The notes: generated from the sequence alone by a model not told the origin. Positions 1 through 8,631 are shown, counted from the stretch's first letter. The stretch: DNA of 13,423 bases from an uncultured Methylobacillus sp. (GCA_946481235.1 CAMLME010000035.1:1-13423), one strand, 5' to 3'. A program made the numbers and translations.

Positions 1-1427
1 TCTGGCGGCGCTTCGACCAGCCGCGCGGCGTACGACTGCGCCTGGCGCTGGAAAACCTCGGGCCTATCTTTGTCAAATTCGGCCAGATGCTGTCTACGCG
101 ACGCGACCTGATTCCGCTCGATATTGCTGACGAACTGGCCAAACTGCAGGACAGCGTGCCGCCATTTTCCGCGCCGCAGGTACAGATCGTTTTGCAGCAG
201 GCTTATGGCGCGCAGGCGACGGAAATGTTCGCCAGTTTCGATCCGACGCCTGTCGCCAGCGCATCAGTTGCGCAAGTCCATTTCGCCACGTTACCGGACG
301 GCCGCCCGGTAGCGGTCAAGATACTGCGACCGGGCATCGACGCCGTAATCGACAAGGATCTAGCACTGCTCGACGTCGCGGCGATGCTGCTGGAAAACCT
401 CTGGTCCGACGGCAAGCGTCTGCGCCCGCGTGAGGTCGTCGCGGAGTTCGGCCGGCATATCCATAACGAACTCGACCTGATGCTGGAAGCCGCGAACTGC
501 AGCCAGTTGCGACGCAATTTCGCCGATGGCCGGTTGCTGCTGGTACCGGAAGTGTATTGGGACGCGTGCCGCGAACAAGTCATGGTGATGGAGCGCATGG
601 CCGGCACGCCTATCAGCCAGGTGGCACGCTTGCGCGAGCTCGGTGTGGACATTCCCCAGCTTGCGCGCAACGGCGTCGAAATCTTTTTCACGCAGGTATT
701 CCGCGACAGTTTTTTTCATGCCGACATGCACCCCGGCAACATCCTGGTGGCGGGCGACGGGCGTTACGTTGCACTCGATTTCGGCATCATGGGAACGCTG
801 AGCGAAACGGACAAGCAATATCTGGCGCGCAATTTCCTGGCGTTTTTCCGCCGCGACTATCGCGAGGTCGCCCGCGCCCATATCGAATCGGGCTGGGCGC
901 CGAAAGACACGCCGCAGGATGAATTCGAAACCGCGATCCGCGCCGTGTGCGAGCCGATTTTCGACAAGCCGCTCAAGGACATCACCTTCGGCCGGGTTCT
1001 GCTGCGCCTGTTCCAGACTTCGCGCCGGTTTGGCGTAGTTATCCAGCCGCAACTGGTGATGCTGCAAAAAACGCTATTGAACATTGAAGGGCTGGGGCGC
1101 GAGCTCGACCCGGAACTGGATTTGTGGAAGACCGCCAAGCCCTATCTGGAACAATGGATGAGTGAACAGATGGGCTGGCGCAGCATCATCGAGAATTTCC
1201 GCACCGAAGCACCGCACTGGGGAAAGATACTGCCGCAACTGCCGCGCCTGGTGCATGAAAGCCTGTTGCGCAACGACACCGCCGTGCTGACGGAAAAACT
1301 GGAGACACTGGCAACAGAGCAGAAGCGTCGCAATCGCCTGCTGTTCTGGGCAACTTCCGCGCTGCTGCTGCTTGCCCTGCTCCAGCTCGCCAGTTTTATG
1401 CTGCTGATGGGCTGGGACTTGGGATAG
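1..1427 (+). CDS. ubiB: UbiB, atypical kinase/ATPase for ubiquinone biosynthesis (5' partial)
   Basis: The reading frame is open from the window edge (first full codon at base 3) and continues upstream of the internal ATG at 87, so the true start lies outside. The 474 visible residues compare with about 500-550 for the family. Hallmarks seen: the KxGQ motif ([10 protein letters not shown]) near the visible N terminus, an alanine-rich nucleotide loop (ASASVAQVH) in place of a normal glycine loop, the lysine in AVKILRPG, the catalytic stretch HADMHPGN, and LDFG for metal binding. The C terminus holds a hydrophobic segment ([20 protein letters not shown]), the usual membrane anchor. UbiB proteins have ATPase activity and support coenzyme Q synthesis at the inner membrane, probably by handling lipid precursors rather than phosphorylating proteins. 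In related bacteria it often follows ubiE and ubiJ, which cannot be seen here. The last 32 bases overlap the 3' end of the opposing HDOD gene. Confidence 0.95.
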   Translation, partial: WRRFDQPRGVRLRLALENLGPIFVKFGQMLSTRRDLIPLDIADELAKLQDSVPPFSAPQVQIVLQQAYGAQATEMFASFDPTPVASASVAQVHFATLPDGRPVAVKILRPGIDAVIDKDLALLDVAAMLLENLWSDGKRLRPREVVAEFGRHIHNELDLMLEAANCSQLRRNFADGRLLLVPEVYWDACREQVMVMERMAGTPISQVARLRELGVDIPQLARNGVEIFFTQVFRDSFFHADMHPGNILVAGDGRYVALDFGIMGTLSETDKQYLARNFLAFFRRDYREVARAHIESGWAPKDTPQDEFETAIRAVCEPIFDKPLKDITFGRVLLRLFQTSRRFGVVIQPQLVMLQKTLLNIEGLGRELDPELDLWKTAKPYLEQWMSEQMGWRSIIENFRTEAPHWGKILPQLPRLVHESLLRNDTAVLTEKLETLATEQKRRNRLLFWATSALLLLALLQLASFMLLMGWDLG

Positions 1428-2229
1428 CGCCCACCATCGCCATCACCTTCTCCGGCTCGATACGCAATAGCGCGGCAATGTCGCGGTAATCATCCGGCAA
1501 CGCCGCATCGTCCCAGCCATTGGCGGAATGACGCGCCAGGTTGAGCGCCAGCATCACATTGCGCACCCTTGTATTCTGCGAATGCGCCGGGTCCATCAGC
1601 GTCAGCAGCAACTCCGGCAGCTTCCATTCGATGGCAAGCGCATGCTGCAATTCGGCCCCCCTGAAACCCAGCACTGCCTGTTGAACAGCCGCACTGCGCA
1701 AGGTCTTGTCCGCTTCCTGCATCGCATGGATTTTCAGCATCGCATCCGGGTTGAAGCACCACATCAGCATTTCGGAGAGATAACTCAGGAGCGCGGCGAT
1801 GCGAATCTCCTCGGCGTGCAAATCATGCAGCAACAAGGCCCAATCGAAAGCGTACCGTGAGGCACGTTGTGCGCGACGTACCGTGCGCAGGAGATTGGTC
1901 AATGCGGCAAGATGGCCGTGCAACTCATCCTCTACCAGGGGTTCGGGGCGGATTTCGCGAAAGAAGGCATTGAAGCCCATCATCATGATGCCCTGCTCCA
2001 CCTGTACCAGTTCCTGCGTCTGGCTGCGTCTATGCGCCTGCAGAAAACGCAGCAGCTTGACCGTCATCATGGGGTCACTGGTAATCACGTGTGCAACACT
2101 GCGTGCGTTGAGATTATCCTCGTCGGCATGCATGCGCTCCAGTTCACGCGCGGTATGTTTCAGCACGGGCAACTCGGCACTGCTCAAGTATGCCACCCAC
2201 CCGGCCAGATCCTGCGGTTGCTGCGCCAT
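1396..2229 (-). CDS. HDOD domain signalling protein
   Basis: The product has 277 residues, with an ATG start preceded by GGAG at a 7-nt spacing. The N-terminal two-thirds resembles an HDOD domain: [14 protein letters not shown], then a helix with [20 protein letters not shown], then [13 protein letters not shown], which matches the usual run of conserved helices. Where true HD phosphohydrolases carry a His-Asp pair, this protein reads [13 protein letters not shown], so the metal site is absent, as is normal for HDOD. No receiver, GGDEF, EAL or other output domain is attached, and no signal peptide or membrane segment is seen, so it is probably cytoplasmic. HDOD proteins are linked to signalling and regulation in proteobacteria, mostly without a known mechanism. 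The gene is divergent from the sodium symporter and shares its control region. Its 3' end lies inside the ubiB tail. Family call is confident; the specific role is unknown. Confidence 0.8.
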   Translation of the reverse strand: MAQQPQDLAGWVAYLSSAELPVLKHTARELERMHADEDNLNARSVAHVITSDPMMTVKLLRFLQAHRRSQTQELVQVEQGIMMMGFNAFFREIRPEPLVEDELHGHLAALTNLLRTVRRAQRASRYAFDWALLLHDLHAEEIRIAALLSYLSEMLMWCFNPDAMLKIHAMQEADKTLRSAAVQQAVLGFRGAELQHALAIEWKLPELLLTLMDPAHSQNTRVRNVMLALNLARHSANGWDDAALPDDYRDIAALLRIEPEKVMAMVGAIPSPSPSAA

Positions 2230-2259
2230 TGTTTTTCTCCAGCAAAAGCCTTTCAGTTG

Positions 2260-2300
2260 ATTGTAGCACCACTATTATTTAGTGGATCGTTTGCTAGAAT
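2260..2300. promoter_or_regulatory. Symmetric divergent promoter region with central dyad
   Basis: Seen: the minus strand reads TGCTACAAT (2268-2260) and the plus strand TGCTAGAAT (2292-2300). Both fit an extended -10 element (TGn followed by a -10 hexamer). Between them lies CCACTA-N5-TAGTGG (2269-2285), a perfect 6-bp dyad. Neither promoter has a good -35 hexamer, which fits extended -10 promoters. The dyad would occupy the -35 region of both, so a regulator bound there could control the HDOD gene and the symporter together. The rest of the 119-bp spacer holds only the two ribosome binding sites. Promoter and operator roles are inferred. Confidence 0.5.
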
Positions 2301-2348
2301 AGCCACCGATTCAGACGTCATCATTCAATCAAAACTAAGGATACGACT

Positions 2349-3791
2349 GTGCTGCTCGGATTCGTCATACTTTACCTGGTCATTTCCATCGGCATTGGCA
2401 TGTATGCCGCCACACGAGTCCATAACACCCGCGATTACGTAACCGCCGGGCGCAGCCTGCCATTGGTCATGGTGGTTGCGATGGTATTCGCCACCTGGTT
2501 CGGCGCGGAAACGGTTCTGGGGATTCCTGCGACATTTCTTGAAGAGGATCTGGGGGGACTGATTTCCGATCCTTTCGGCGCATCCCTCTGCCTGGTGTTG
2601 TTCGGCCTGTTTTTCGCCCGGCCCCTCTACCGGATGAATTTGTTGACCATCGGCGACTTCTACCGCAAGAAATACAATCGATTCGTTGAAGTGGTCGTAT
2701 CCATCGCCATCGCGCTGTCCTACCTGGGTTGGGTCTCAGCGCAGGTCACCGCACTCGGCCTCGTGTTCAACGTACTTTCCGATGGCGACATCTCACAGTC
2801 GCAAGGCATCCTTATCGGCGCTGCGGTCGTACTGATGTATACCTTGTACGGCGGCATGTGGTCGGTCGCGCTGACCACCTTCTTCCAGATGATCATCATC
2901 GTGCTGGGGCTGTTCTGGATCGCCTACCTGGTATCGGACATGGCAGGCGGAGTAGGTACCGTGGTGGCGCATGCTCAGTCCGCCGACAAGTTCAATTTCT
3001 GGCCGGAACTGAATGCCGTTGCGATGATTGCTTTCATTTCCGGGCTGCTCACGATGGGTTTCGGCTCCATTCCGCAGCAGGACGTGTTTCAGCGCGCGAA
3101 TGCTGCGAAAAACGAAACGGTCGCGGTTTGGGGCTCGGTACTCGGCGGCATATCCTATTTTCTTTTCGCGGCAGTGCCGCTTTTTCTCGCCTATGCCGCG
3201 ACGCTGATCGATCCGAACATGGTTGCCGGTCTTCTGGCCAAAGGCGAAGCCCAACACATCCTGCCGACACTGGTCGTCGGGCACCTGCCGCTATTTGCCC
3301 AAGTCATCTTCTATGGCGCCCTGCTTTCGGTAATCATGAGTACCGCCTCCGGCACCCTGCTCGCGCCGTCCGTAACGATTTCGGAAAATATACTGAAGGG
3401 CTTCATGGGTCATCTGGATGACAAGCATTTCCTGTGGATGACGCGCGGCGTGGTGGCGGCCTTTACCGTATGCGTGACAATGTACGCGCTATGGTCGCTC
3501 GAAACCGAAACGGGTATCCATCAAATGGTGGAAAACGCTTACAAGGTCACGCTGGTGATTGCCTTCACCCCACTGGTGACTGGCCTGTACTGGAAGCGTG
3601 CCAACGCTCAGGGCGCCATGCTCGCCATTCTGCTCGGCGTATTGACCTGGATTCCCATGGAGATCTTCATGCCGGAAGGCGAAGGCATGATTCCTCCGCA
3701 GTTCGCGGGCTTTCTGATGAGCGTGATCGGCATGGTTGTCGGTTCACTGATGCCAAAAGTGTGGCTGGCGCACCGGCATTCCGGCACCTAA
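2349..3791 (+). CDS. Sodium:solute symporter (SSS family)
   Basis: The product has 480 residues and is strongly hydrophobic throughout, with roughly 12-13 membrane segments as expected for an SSS (SLC5-like) carrier. The GTG start is supported by AAGGA 7 nt upstream, and the first membrane segment begins at once (residues 2-20). Family features seen: the loop NTRDYVTAGRSLP after the first helix, TLYGGMWSVALTTFFQMIII (165-184), which fits the family signature, QDVFQRANAAKN (244-255), and MSTASG (330-335), which resembles the PutP Ser340/Thr341 segment of the sodium site. Members import proline, pantothenate, acetate, sugars and other solutes with Na+. The sequence does not tell me the substrate. 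It is expressed alone, divergent from the HDOD gene, and ends at a hairpin shared with mutM. Confidence 0.88.
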   Translation: MLLGFVILYLVISIGIGMYAATRVHNTRDYVTAGRSLPLVMVVAMVFATWFGAETVLGIPATFLEEDLGGLISDPFGASLCLVLFGLFFARPLYRMNLLTIGDFYRKKYNRFVEVVVSIAIALSYLGWVSAQVTALGLVFNVLSDGDISQSQGILIGAAVVLMYTLYGGMWSVALTTFFQMIIIVLGLFWIAYLVSDMAGGVGTVVAHAQSADKFNFWPELNAVAMIAFISGLLTMGFGSIPQQDVFQRANAAKNETVAVWGSVLGGISYFLFAAVPLFLAYAATLIDPNMVAGLLAKGEAQHILPTLVVGHLPLFAQVIFYGALLSVIMSTASGTLLAPSVTISENILKGFMGHLDDKHFLWMTRGVVAAFTVCVTMYALWSLETETGIHQMVENAYKVTLVIAFTPLVTGLYWKRANAQGAMLAILLGVLTWIPMEIFMPEGEGMIPPQFAGFLMSVIGMVVGSLMPKVWLAHRHSGT

Positions 3792-3806
3792 GGGCGTCAT
3801 AACCGC

Positions 3807-3833
3807 GTAGCGCAGGCAAAAAACCTGCGCTAC
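3807..3833. terminator. Perfect hairpin between convergent symporter and mutM genes
   Basis: GTAGCGCAGG (3807-3816) and CCTGCGCTAC (3824-3833) form an uninterrupted 10-bp stem with loop CAAAAAA. The hairpin lies between two gene ends, 15 bp after the symporter stop and 10 bp before the mutM stop codon, so it could slow transcription from both sides. No T-tract follows the stem on either strand, so it is not a canonical intrinsic terminator. It could instead protect mRNA 3' ends or be a copy of a dispersed intergenic palindrome. Confidence 0.55.
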
Positions 3834-3843
3834 ATATGCCGAC

Positions 3844-4656
3844 CTAACGCTGACAGCGTGGGCAATAAAACGTCGAACGCTGACCTTGCTTGATCAGCTT
3901 GATCGGGGTTCCGCACACCCGGCACGGCTCTCCGGTGCGGCCATAGACAAAATAGCTTTGCTGGAAATAGCCAGGATTGCCGTCGGCTCCGAAAAAGTCC
4001 CGCAAACTGCTCCCGCCGGCCACGATGGCATCCGCCAGTGTCGCCTTGATTTCCCGTACCAGCCGCTCGCAGCGAGCGAGGCTGAGCTTGTTGGCCGCCG
4101 TTTGCGGACTGATGCCGGCGCGGAATAGCGACTCGCTGGCGTAGATATTTCCCACGCCGACCACCAGCCGCCCATCCATGACGACCAGTTTGATGGCAGC
4201 ACTGCGCGTACGTATGTTCCGATGCAACCATTCGCCGCTGAAAGCTTCCTGCAACGGCTCCACGCCAAGCGCACTCAGTACCGAATGCTGCAGCGGGTCT
4301 TCGGCCCACAGCACGGCACCAAAACGGCGAGGATCGCGCAGGCGAACCAGAGCACCGTTATCCAGCACCAGGTCGACGTGATCATGCTTTTCCGGCGCTT
4401 CGTACGCGGCAAGATGGCACAGTCGGCCCGACATGCCGAGATGCAGGATCAACGTACCGTGATCGAAATGGATGAGCAGATATTTGGCGCGACGGGAAAG
4501 GCTGCGGATGGGGCGGCCCGCCAGCAACTCATGCAGATTGGCCGGAACCGGCCAGCGAAGCGCTGGATTGCGCACAACTACGGAAGCAATGCTGCGTCCG
4601 GCCAGCGGACGTTCGAGACCACGCAGCGTGGTCTCGACTTCCGGCAATTCAGGCAT
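3844..4656 (-). CDS. mutM: Formamidopyrimidine-DNA glycosylase (8-oxoguanine repair)
   Basis: The 270-residue product begins [10 protein letters not shown]. After removal of Met, Pro2 is the catalytic nucleophile and Glu3 the acid/base. Lys58 in RRAKYLLI matches the conserved lysine that contacts the lesion site. The C terminus has the zinc finger with Cys245, Cys248, Cys265 and Cys268, plus the finger arginine Arg260 in QRSTFYC. Length and ends match the family, so the protein looks complete and active. It removes 8-oxoguanine and formamidopyrimidines and cuts the resulting abasic site. The start is fixed by the N-terminal proline requirement, although no good ribosome binding site precedes it. 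It begins 15 bp after the stop of the DUF4340 gene, so it is probably the last gene of the ABC-system transcript and may depend partly on translation from upstream. Confidence 0.97.
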   Translation of the reverse strand: MPELPEVETTLRGLERPLAGRSIASVVVRNPALRWPVPANLHELLAGRPIRSLSRRAKYLLIHFDHGTLILHLGMSGRLCHLAAYEAPEKHDHVDLVLDNGALVRLRDPRRFGAVLWAEDPLQHSVLSALGVEPLQEAFSGEWLHRNIRTRSAAIKLVVMDGRLVVGVGNIYASESLFRAGISPQTAANKLSLARCERLVREIKATLADAIVAGGSSLRDFFGADGNPGYFQQSYFVYGRTGEPCRVCGTPIKLIKQGQRSTFYCPRCQR

Positions 4657-4671
4657 GTTGGTGTAGCTTGT

Positions 4672-5550
4672 TTATTTCGGAGCGCCGACGGGCGGATTCA
4701 GCAGCACAAATCCGAGATCGGACGGAAAGTGGTACAGCAAGCCTTCGTCCGGCCGCGCCAGTATCAATTCCGGCGACTCGAGATGCTTATCGACGTGGAT
4801 GCGTTTACCGTCCTTCAGCACAATCTCGAATGAAGGATAAACCTTCTTGCGGTCCGGCGTGTACGGTTCGACCGAATTGGCGCTCAGCGACTTCCAGCCG
4901 TCGCCGAACCATTCGTCCAGTTCGGCACGGCTGGGCTTGGCGCCGGGGATCGACACTTTCCATTCATTATTCTCGTGCTCCAGTCGCAGGCCGGTTTCTT
5001 CCCACTGTTCCAGCCGCGAGAAATCGAAGGCTGCAATATGTTCTGCCGGCGCCAGCAAGCGCTTGTCGAGGAGCTCAACCACTTGCGTCGCCGCCGCGTC
5101 GGAATAAGCTGTCGAAATCAGGAAAACCGAATTCCCGAAGGCAACGTATTGCTGACCGTTGACCGGATTGAAAGTACCGAACAGGAACTCCTTGTCATCC
5201 AGTTTCAACCGCAAGGAGGGATTATCCAGACCGAAGCGTGCAAGATCGGAAACATCGAACTTGTCGATGCTGTCCGCATTGAGCACGGCGAGAATCCTGT
5301 TGACCGCCTGTTCACCGGCGCGCGCCGCGTAGGGCTGCACGATGTGCCAGTTACCGTCTCGCTTTTCAAGCACTACCGGCTTCTTGGCCGGAAACTCGAT
5401 CTCGACCTTGCGGATATCCGCCTGGCTCAACTCGGAAACCTTTACACCCTTCGCTGCCGTCTCCTCTTTCTTGGGATTCAGATAGAGAAACAGCGCAAGG
5501 CCTGCAATGATCACCAGCAAGCCCAGATTGACGAGCCAGCGCGATTTCAT
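4672..5550 (-). CDS. DUF4340 domain membrane-anchored protein of the ABC cassette
   Basis: The product has 292 residues. One N-terminal membrane helix (about residues 8-26, LGLLVIIAGLALFLYL) follows a short positive segment (MKSRW), giving an inner-membrane anchor with the rest outside the cytoplasm. The soluble part reads like DUF4340: a strand with KVEIEFPAKKPVVLEKRDGNWHI, then LARFGLDNPSLRL and FLFGTFNPVNGQQYVA. This domain often accompanies GldG-like proteins in ABC loci. The start codon overlaps the stop of the GldG-like gene (ATGA), with GGAG upstream, so the two are translationally coupled. The likely role is an extracytoplasmic accessory subunit. No catalytic residues are recognised. 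Function is not known to me. Confidence 0.82.
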   Translation of the reverse strand: MKSRWLVNLGLLVIIAGLALFLYLNPKKEETAAKGVKVSELSQADIRKVEIEFPAKKPVVLEKRDGNWHIVQPYAARAGEQAVNRILAVLNADSIDKFDVSDLARFGLDNPSLRLKLDDKEFLFGTFNPVNGQQYVAFGNSVFLISTAYSDAAATQVVELLDKRLLAPAEHIAAFDFSRLEQWEETGLRLEHENNEWKVSIPGAKPSRAELDEWFGDGWKSLSANSVEPYTPDRKKVYPSFEIVLKDGKRIHVDKHLESPELILARPDEGLLYHFPSDLGFVLLNPPVGAPK

Positions 5551-6893
5551 CGTGTACGTCTCCGGCGCCAGATAACAATCCCGGCAATCAGCAGGGACAG
5601 CGGCAAGACAATGACGAAGCCACCAAAAATCAGGATGCCTTCAAGAGCGGTGTAGCTCACCGTCACATCCTTCAGCGGCTTGGGCTGGATACTGATCAGC
5701 TGGTCGTCGCCGGCCAGCCAGTTGACCATATTGATACCCAGGTCGAGATTGCCGCCATTGGCGACAAACGAATTCGCGAGGAAATTGCCGTTGCCGACCA
5801 CGACCACGCGCTGCGTGATGTTCTCCGCCTTGCGCTGCATCGCCACGGCGATATTCACCGGTCCGGGCACATCTTTTTCGTCAAAGCTAATCTTGCCGTC
5901 CAGCTTGCCTGTTTCCAGCCAGCCGTTATGCGCCACCGAAATCAGGCGGGTGACATCCCAGTCGCCCGTTTGGTCGTTGATATCGATCGCACGCGCTTCG
6001 GGAAAGGCTGTCAGCAGCGTGAATTCCTTGGTGATGGCGTGCTCGGTATACTGGCGGCCGATCACGGTACGCGGGTCGATGCCGTTCTGCGACGAAGTCG
6101 GATCCACCGCAACACCCGGCGTCAGCACCAGGCCCAGGTATTCCGCCAGTGGCTGCAGACCATGCAGCGATTCCTGGTCGATCAGCCACAACAGATTGCC
6201 GCCGGTCGCCACGTAATGCACGATCTTCTTGACCTCGGCCTCGGAAACGTCGACCTGCGGGCCGGCAATCACCAGCATCGCACCGTTGCGCGGCACCTCC
6301 TGTGCAATCGTCAGATCCGGATTCGCCAGCTTGAAGCCCTTGGTTCCCAGTTGATGGCCGAATTCTCCGAGATCAAAATTCTTTTCGCCGATCAGGCTGC
6401 GTTCGCCATGACCATCCAGATACATCACGGCGCGTGCCTGCGAACGCTGCAGGCGTACCAGAACATTGGTCAAGTCACGCTCGGTGTAATTGGGCACCAG
6501 GTTTTCAGTACGCTTCTGGAACTCGACCACCAGCTCGCCGTCCTTGCGGATGCCGGCTTCCTGCGCGCGCTTGGGTTCCTGGGTGGAATTGACGAATGTC
6601 AGGTTGATATCCGACTTGGCACGCTGATAACGCGCAACGAAATCATGGATGACCTTTTTGCGGTCGGCATCGTCGTTCTCGACGAAAGCGGTGATATTGA
6701 CCGGGCCTTTCATCTTCTTGACCACATTGACGCTGCCTTCGGTCAGCAGGTTGCGTGCCGCCTGCGTAACGTCGCGCTCGATATGGAACTCGCGCGTCAG
6801 GTAGCCCAGCATCCCGATCAGCGACAGGAAAAGAACGACAAACAGCCAGTTCTGTACGAACAGTTGTAAACGAATTTTGCGGTTGATCTTCAT
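5547..6893 (-). CDS. GldG-like ABC transporter auxiliary protein
   Basis: The product has 448 residues. It has a membrane helix near the N terminus (about 15-32) and another near the C terminus (about 415-440), followed by a basic tail (WRRRRTR). Between them is a large soluble region of the GldG/ABC_transp_aux type, with a segment predicted to fold like an intraflagellar-transport domain: PVNITAFVENDDADRKKVI early, then RAVMYLDGHGERSL, then VLVIAGPQ-like text (MLVIAGPQVDVSEAEVKKI) and GNLLWLIDQE. In Bacteroidetes, GldG works with GldA and GldF and is needed for gliding. In proteobacteria the homologues occur without gliding and their cargo is unknown. An AGGAAAG ribosome site precedes the ATG. 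It starts 18 bp after the permease gene and overlaps the DUF4340 gene by 4 bp. Confidence 0.85.
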   Translation of the reverse strand: MKINRKIRLQLFVQNWLFVVLFLSLIGMLGYLTREFHIERDVTQAARNLLTEGSVNVVKKMKGPVNITAFVENDDADRKKVIHDFVARYQRAKSDINLTFVNSTQEPKRAQEAGIRKDGELVVEFQKRTENLVPNYTERDLTNVLVRLQRSQARAVMYLDGHGERSLIGEKNFDLGEFGHQLGTKGFKLANPDLTIAQEVPRNGAMLVIAGPQVDVSEAEVKKIVHYVATGGNLLWLIDQESLHGLQPLAEYLGLVLTPGVAVDPTSSQNGIDPRTVIGRQYTEHAITKEFTLLTAFPEARAIDINDQTGDWDVTRLISVAHNGWLETGKLDGKISFDEKDVPGPVNIAVAMQRKAENITQRVVVVGNGNFLANSFVANGGNLDLGINMVNWLAGDDQLISIQPKPLKDVTVSYTALEGILIFGGFVIVLPLSLLIAGIVIWRRRRTR

Positions 6894-6911
6894 CTTGGAT
6901 TCTTTCCTGCG

Positions 6912-7661
6912 TTATCCGCGCAGCCGGTCGGCATCGAGCCGGCGCACGGTCAGCACCAGGAACGTAGCTATGAACAATACGAAGTAGGCAATATCGGTAG
7001 TGCTCAGCACCCCGGTTGCCAGCGGTTCGAAATGACGCATCAGCGACAGGTAATTGAGCGGGCTTTCCGGATCGGTCGCGAAATTATCGATGATCACCAG
7101 TCCCAGCAGCGCGATAAAGCTCATGATCGCCGCAATGATGGGCTGTTGCGTCAGGCTGGACATGAAGAGGCCCAGCGCTGCGAACGAAGCCGCCATCAGC
7201 CATAAGCCTAGCGCGTTGGTCAGCAAATGTGCGGTATCGAGATCGGTGGCGACATGCATCGACAAGGTCATCGCCAGCACCATCACCGTCACCAGGCTGA
7301 TGAAAGCCATCAGGCCGACGAACTTTCCGAACACGATTTCAAAAAGTGAAACCGGCGAGGAAAACAGGAACACCATGGTGTGATTTTTGCGCTCTTCCGC
7401 AATCTGGCGCATCGTCAGCAGCGGTACCGCCGTCAGCAATACCAGTACCGCCACGCCAAATATCTGCGGCATCACGAAGGCGGTAAAGCCAATGCGCTGC
7501 TCGGGCAGCATCGAACCCTGCATCGCTTCGAAATAACGCCCGACGGCGTTCATGAAAAACCCGGAGAGCAACAATTGCAACAAGGCCAGGATGACCCAGG
7601 CCATCGGCGAGGCAAACAGGCTGCGGAGTTCCTTGCCTGCAATGGTGAATATCATTTTCAT
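6912..7661 (-). CDS. ABC-2 type permease, GldF-like
   Basis: The product has 249 residues with about six hydrophobic segments, the usual size of a GldF/ABC-2 permease half. It opens with the typical cytoplasmic start and first helix (FTIAGKELRSLFASPMAWVI), followed by a periplasmic loop and PQIFGVAVLVLLTAVPLLTM. The cytoplasmic motif RQIAEERKNHTM is characteristic of this permease group and probably contacts the ATPase. It would form the membrane channel with the adjacent ATPase, probably as a dimer. A GAGG ribosome site lies upstream. The start overlaps the end of the ATPase gene by 4 bp (ATGA), so the two subunits are coupled. The transported substrate cannot be read from the sequence. Confidence 0.87.
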   Translation of the reverse strand: MKMIFTIAGKELRSLFASPMAWVILALLQLLLSGFFMNAVGRYFEAMQGSMLPEQRIGFTAFVMPQIFGVAVLVLLTAVPLLTMRQIAEERKNHTMVFLFSSPVSLFEIVFGKFVGLMAFISLVTVMVLAMTLSMHVATDLDTAHLLTNALGLWLMAASFAALGLFMSSLTQQPIIAAIMSFIALLGLVIIDNFATDPESPLNYLSLMRHFEPLATGVLSTTDIAYFVLFIATFLVLTVRRLDADRLRG

Positions 7662-8593
7662 GCTACGACCTCTTCCTGTTGAGTCAAATGCAGGAATACA
7701 TCTTCAAGCGAAGTGGCGTCGGGAGCGATATGGTAGAGCCCCCAGTCGCCGGCGACGGAAGCCTGAACAATTGCTTCGGCCACATTCGCGCTTCCATCAG
7801 CGAAACGCACGAGCAGCATCCCTTCGGCTTCATCGACCGCCGCGACACCCGGCAATGCAAGCATAGCCTCGGCTGCGGGCGGACGACGCAGCCCGATGCA
7901 CAGACGGTTGCTCTCGCGGCTACGCTTCAGTGTTTCGATCTCGCCGCTGAAAACCAGTTGGCCCTGATGGATGATCTGTACGCGGTCGCACACCATTTCC
8001 ACTTCCGGCAGGATATGGGTGGACAGAATCACGCTGTGTTCGCCGCCCAGCTCCTTGATCAACGCGCGAATATCGCGGATCTGGATCGGGTCGAGGCCGC
8101 GCGTCGGCTCGTCCAGCACCACCACCATCGGGTGATGGATGATCGCCTGGGCGATGCCCACGCGCTGCTGGTAGCCGGTGGACAGGTTTTCGCACAGGCG
8201 CTTGCCCATTTCGGTGAGGCCGGTGCGCTCCTTGGCCTGCTCGACCGCACGTTTCACCTTGGCGCGAGGAATACCATGGATACGGGCGGCCAACGCCAGC
8301 ATCTCGTCGACGGTCAGTTCGCGGTAAAGCGGCGGCGTTTCCGGCAGATAACCGATCAGCGCCTTGGCTTCCTTGGGATTTTCGATCATGTCGATGCCGC
8401 AAATCTTGACGGTGCCCGCGGTGGGCGCAAGATTTCCGGTGAGCATCTTCATCGTGGTGGATTTGCCCGCGCCATTCGGGCCGAGAAACCCTAGAACTTC
8501 GCCCTTGTTAAGGGTGAAGTTCACGTCGCTGACGACAGCACGGCCTCCATAGGCGCGCGTCAGGTCGCTCGCCTCGACAGTAACAGTATTCAT
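7658..8593 (-). CDS. ABC transporter ATP-binding protein, GldA-like
   Basis: The product has 311 residues. It has Walker A GPNGAGKST (38-46), a Q-loop region where YLPE (82-85) carries Glu as in many NatA/GldA-type ATPases, signature LSTGYQQRV (137-145), Walker B VVVLDEP (157-163) and the switch histidine in STH (193). The C-terminal third past about residue 215 lacks NBD motifs and is the extension common in this subfamily. It energises the permease encoded next, which overlaps it by 4 bp. The ATG at 8593 lacks a strong ribosome site but lies about 30 nt from a good predicted promoter. It is the first gene of a leftward unit ending in mutM. The family call is certain; GldA-type assignment rests on the neighbours. 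Confidence 0.93.
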   Translation of the reverse strand: MNTVTVEASDLTRAYGGRAVVSDVNFTLNKGEVLGFLGPNGAGKSTTMKMLTGNLAPTAGTVKICGIDMIENPKEAKALIGYLPETPPLYRELTVDEMLALAARIHGIPRAKVKRAVEQAKERTGLTEMGKRLCENLSTGYQQRVGIAQAIIHHPMVVVLDEPTRGLDPIQIRDIRALIKELGGEHSVILSTHILPEVEMVCDRVQIIHQGQLVFSGEIETLKRSRESNRLCIGLRRPPAAEAMLALPGVAAVDEAEGMLLVRFADGSANVAEAIVQASVAGDWGLYHIAPDATSLEDVFLHLTQQEEVVA

Positions 8594-8631
8594 AGGAATG
8601 AACGTCCGGATTCTAGAATTAAGCCATAAAA

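Noticed and set aside
360..1067. 235-codon open frame on the minus strand inside ubiB
   Set aside because: It is a shadow of the conserved UbiB kinase-like core. No motif or ribosome site supports it.
5928..6869. 313-codon open frame on the plus strand opposite the GldG-like gene
   Set aside because: It is antisense to a gene with membrane helices and family motifs. It has no plausible fold, and its neighbours on that strand are not co-oriented.
7679..8494. 271-codon open frame on the plus strand opposite the ABC ATPase
   Set aside because: The minus strand encodes unmistakable Walker A, signature and Walker B motifs. The plus frame is a His/Gln-rich shadow.
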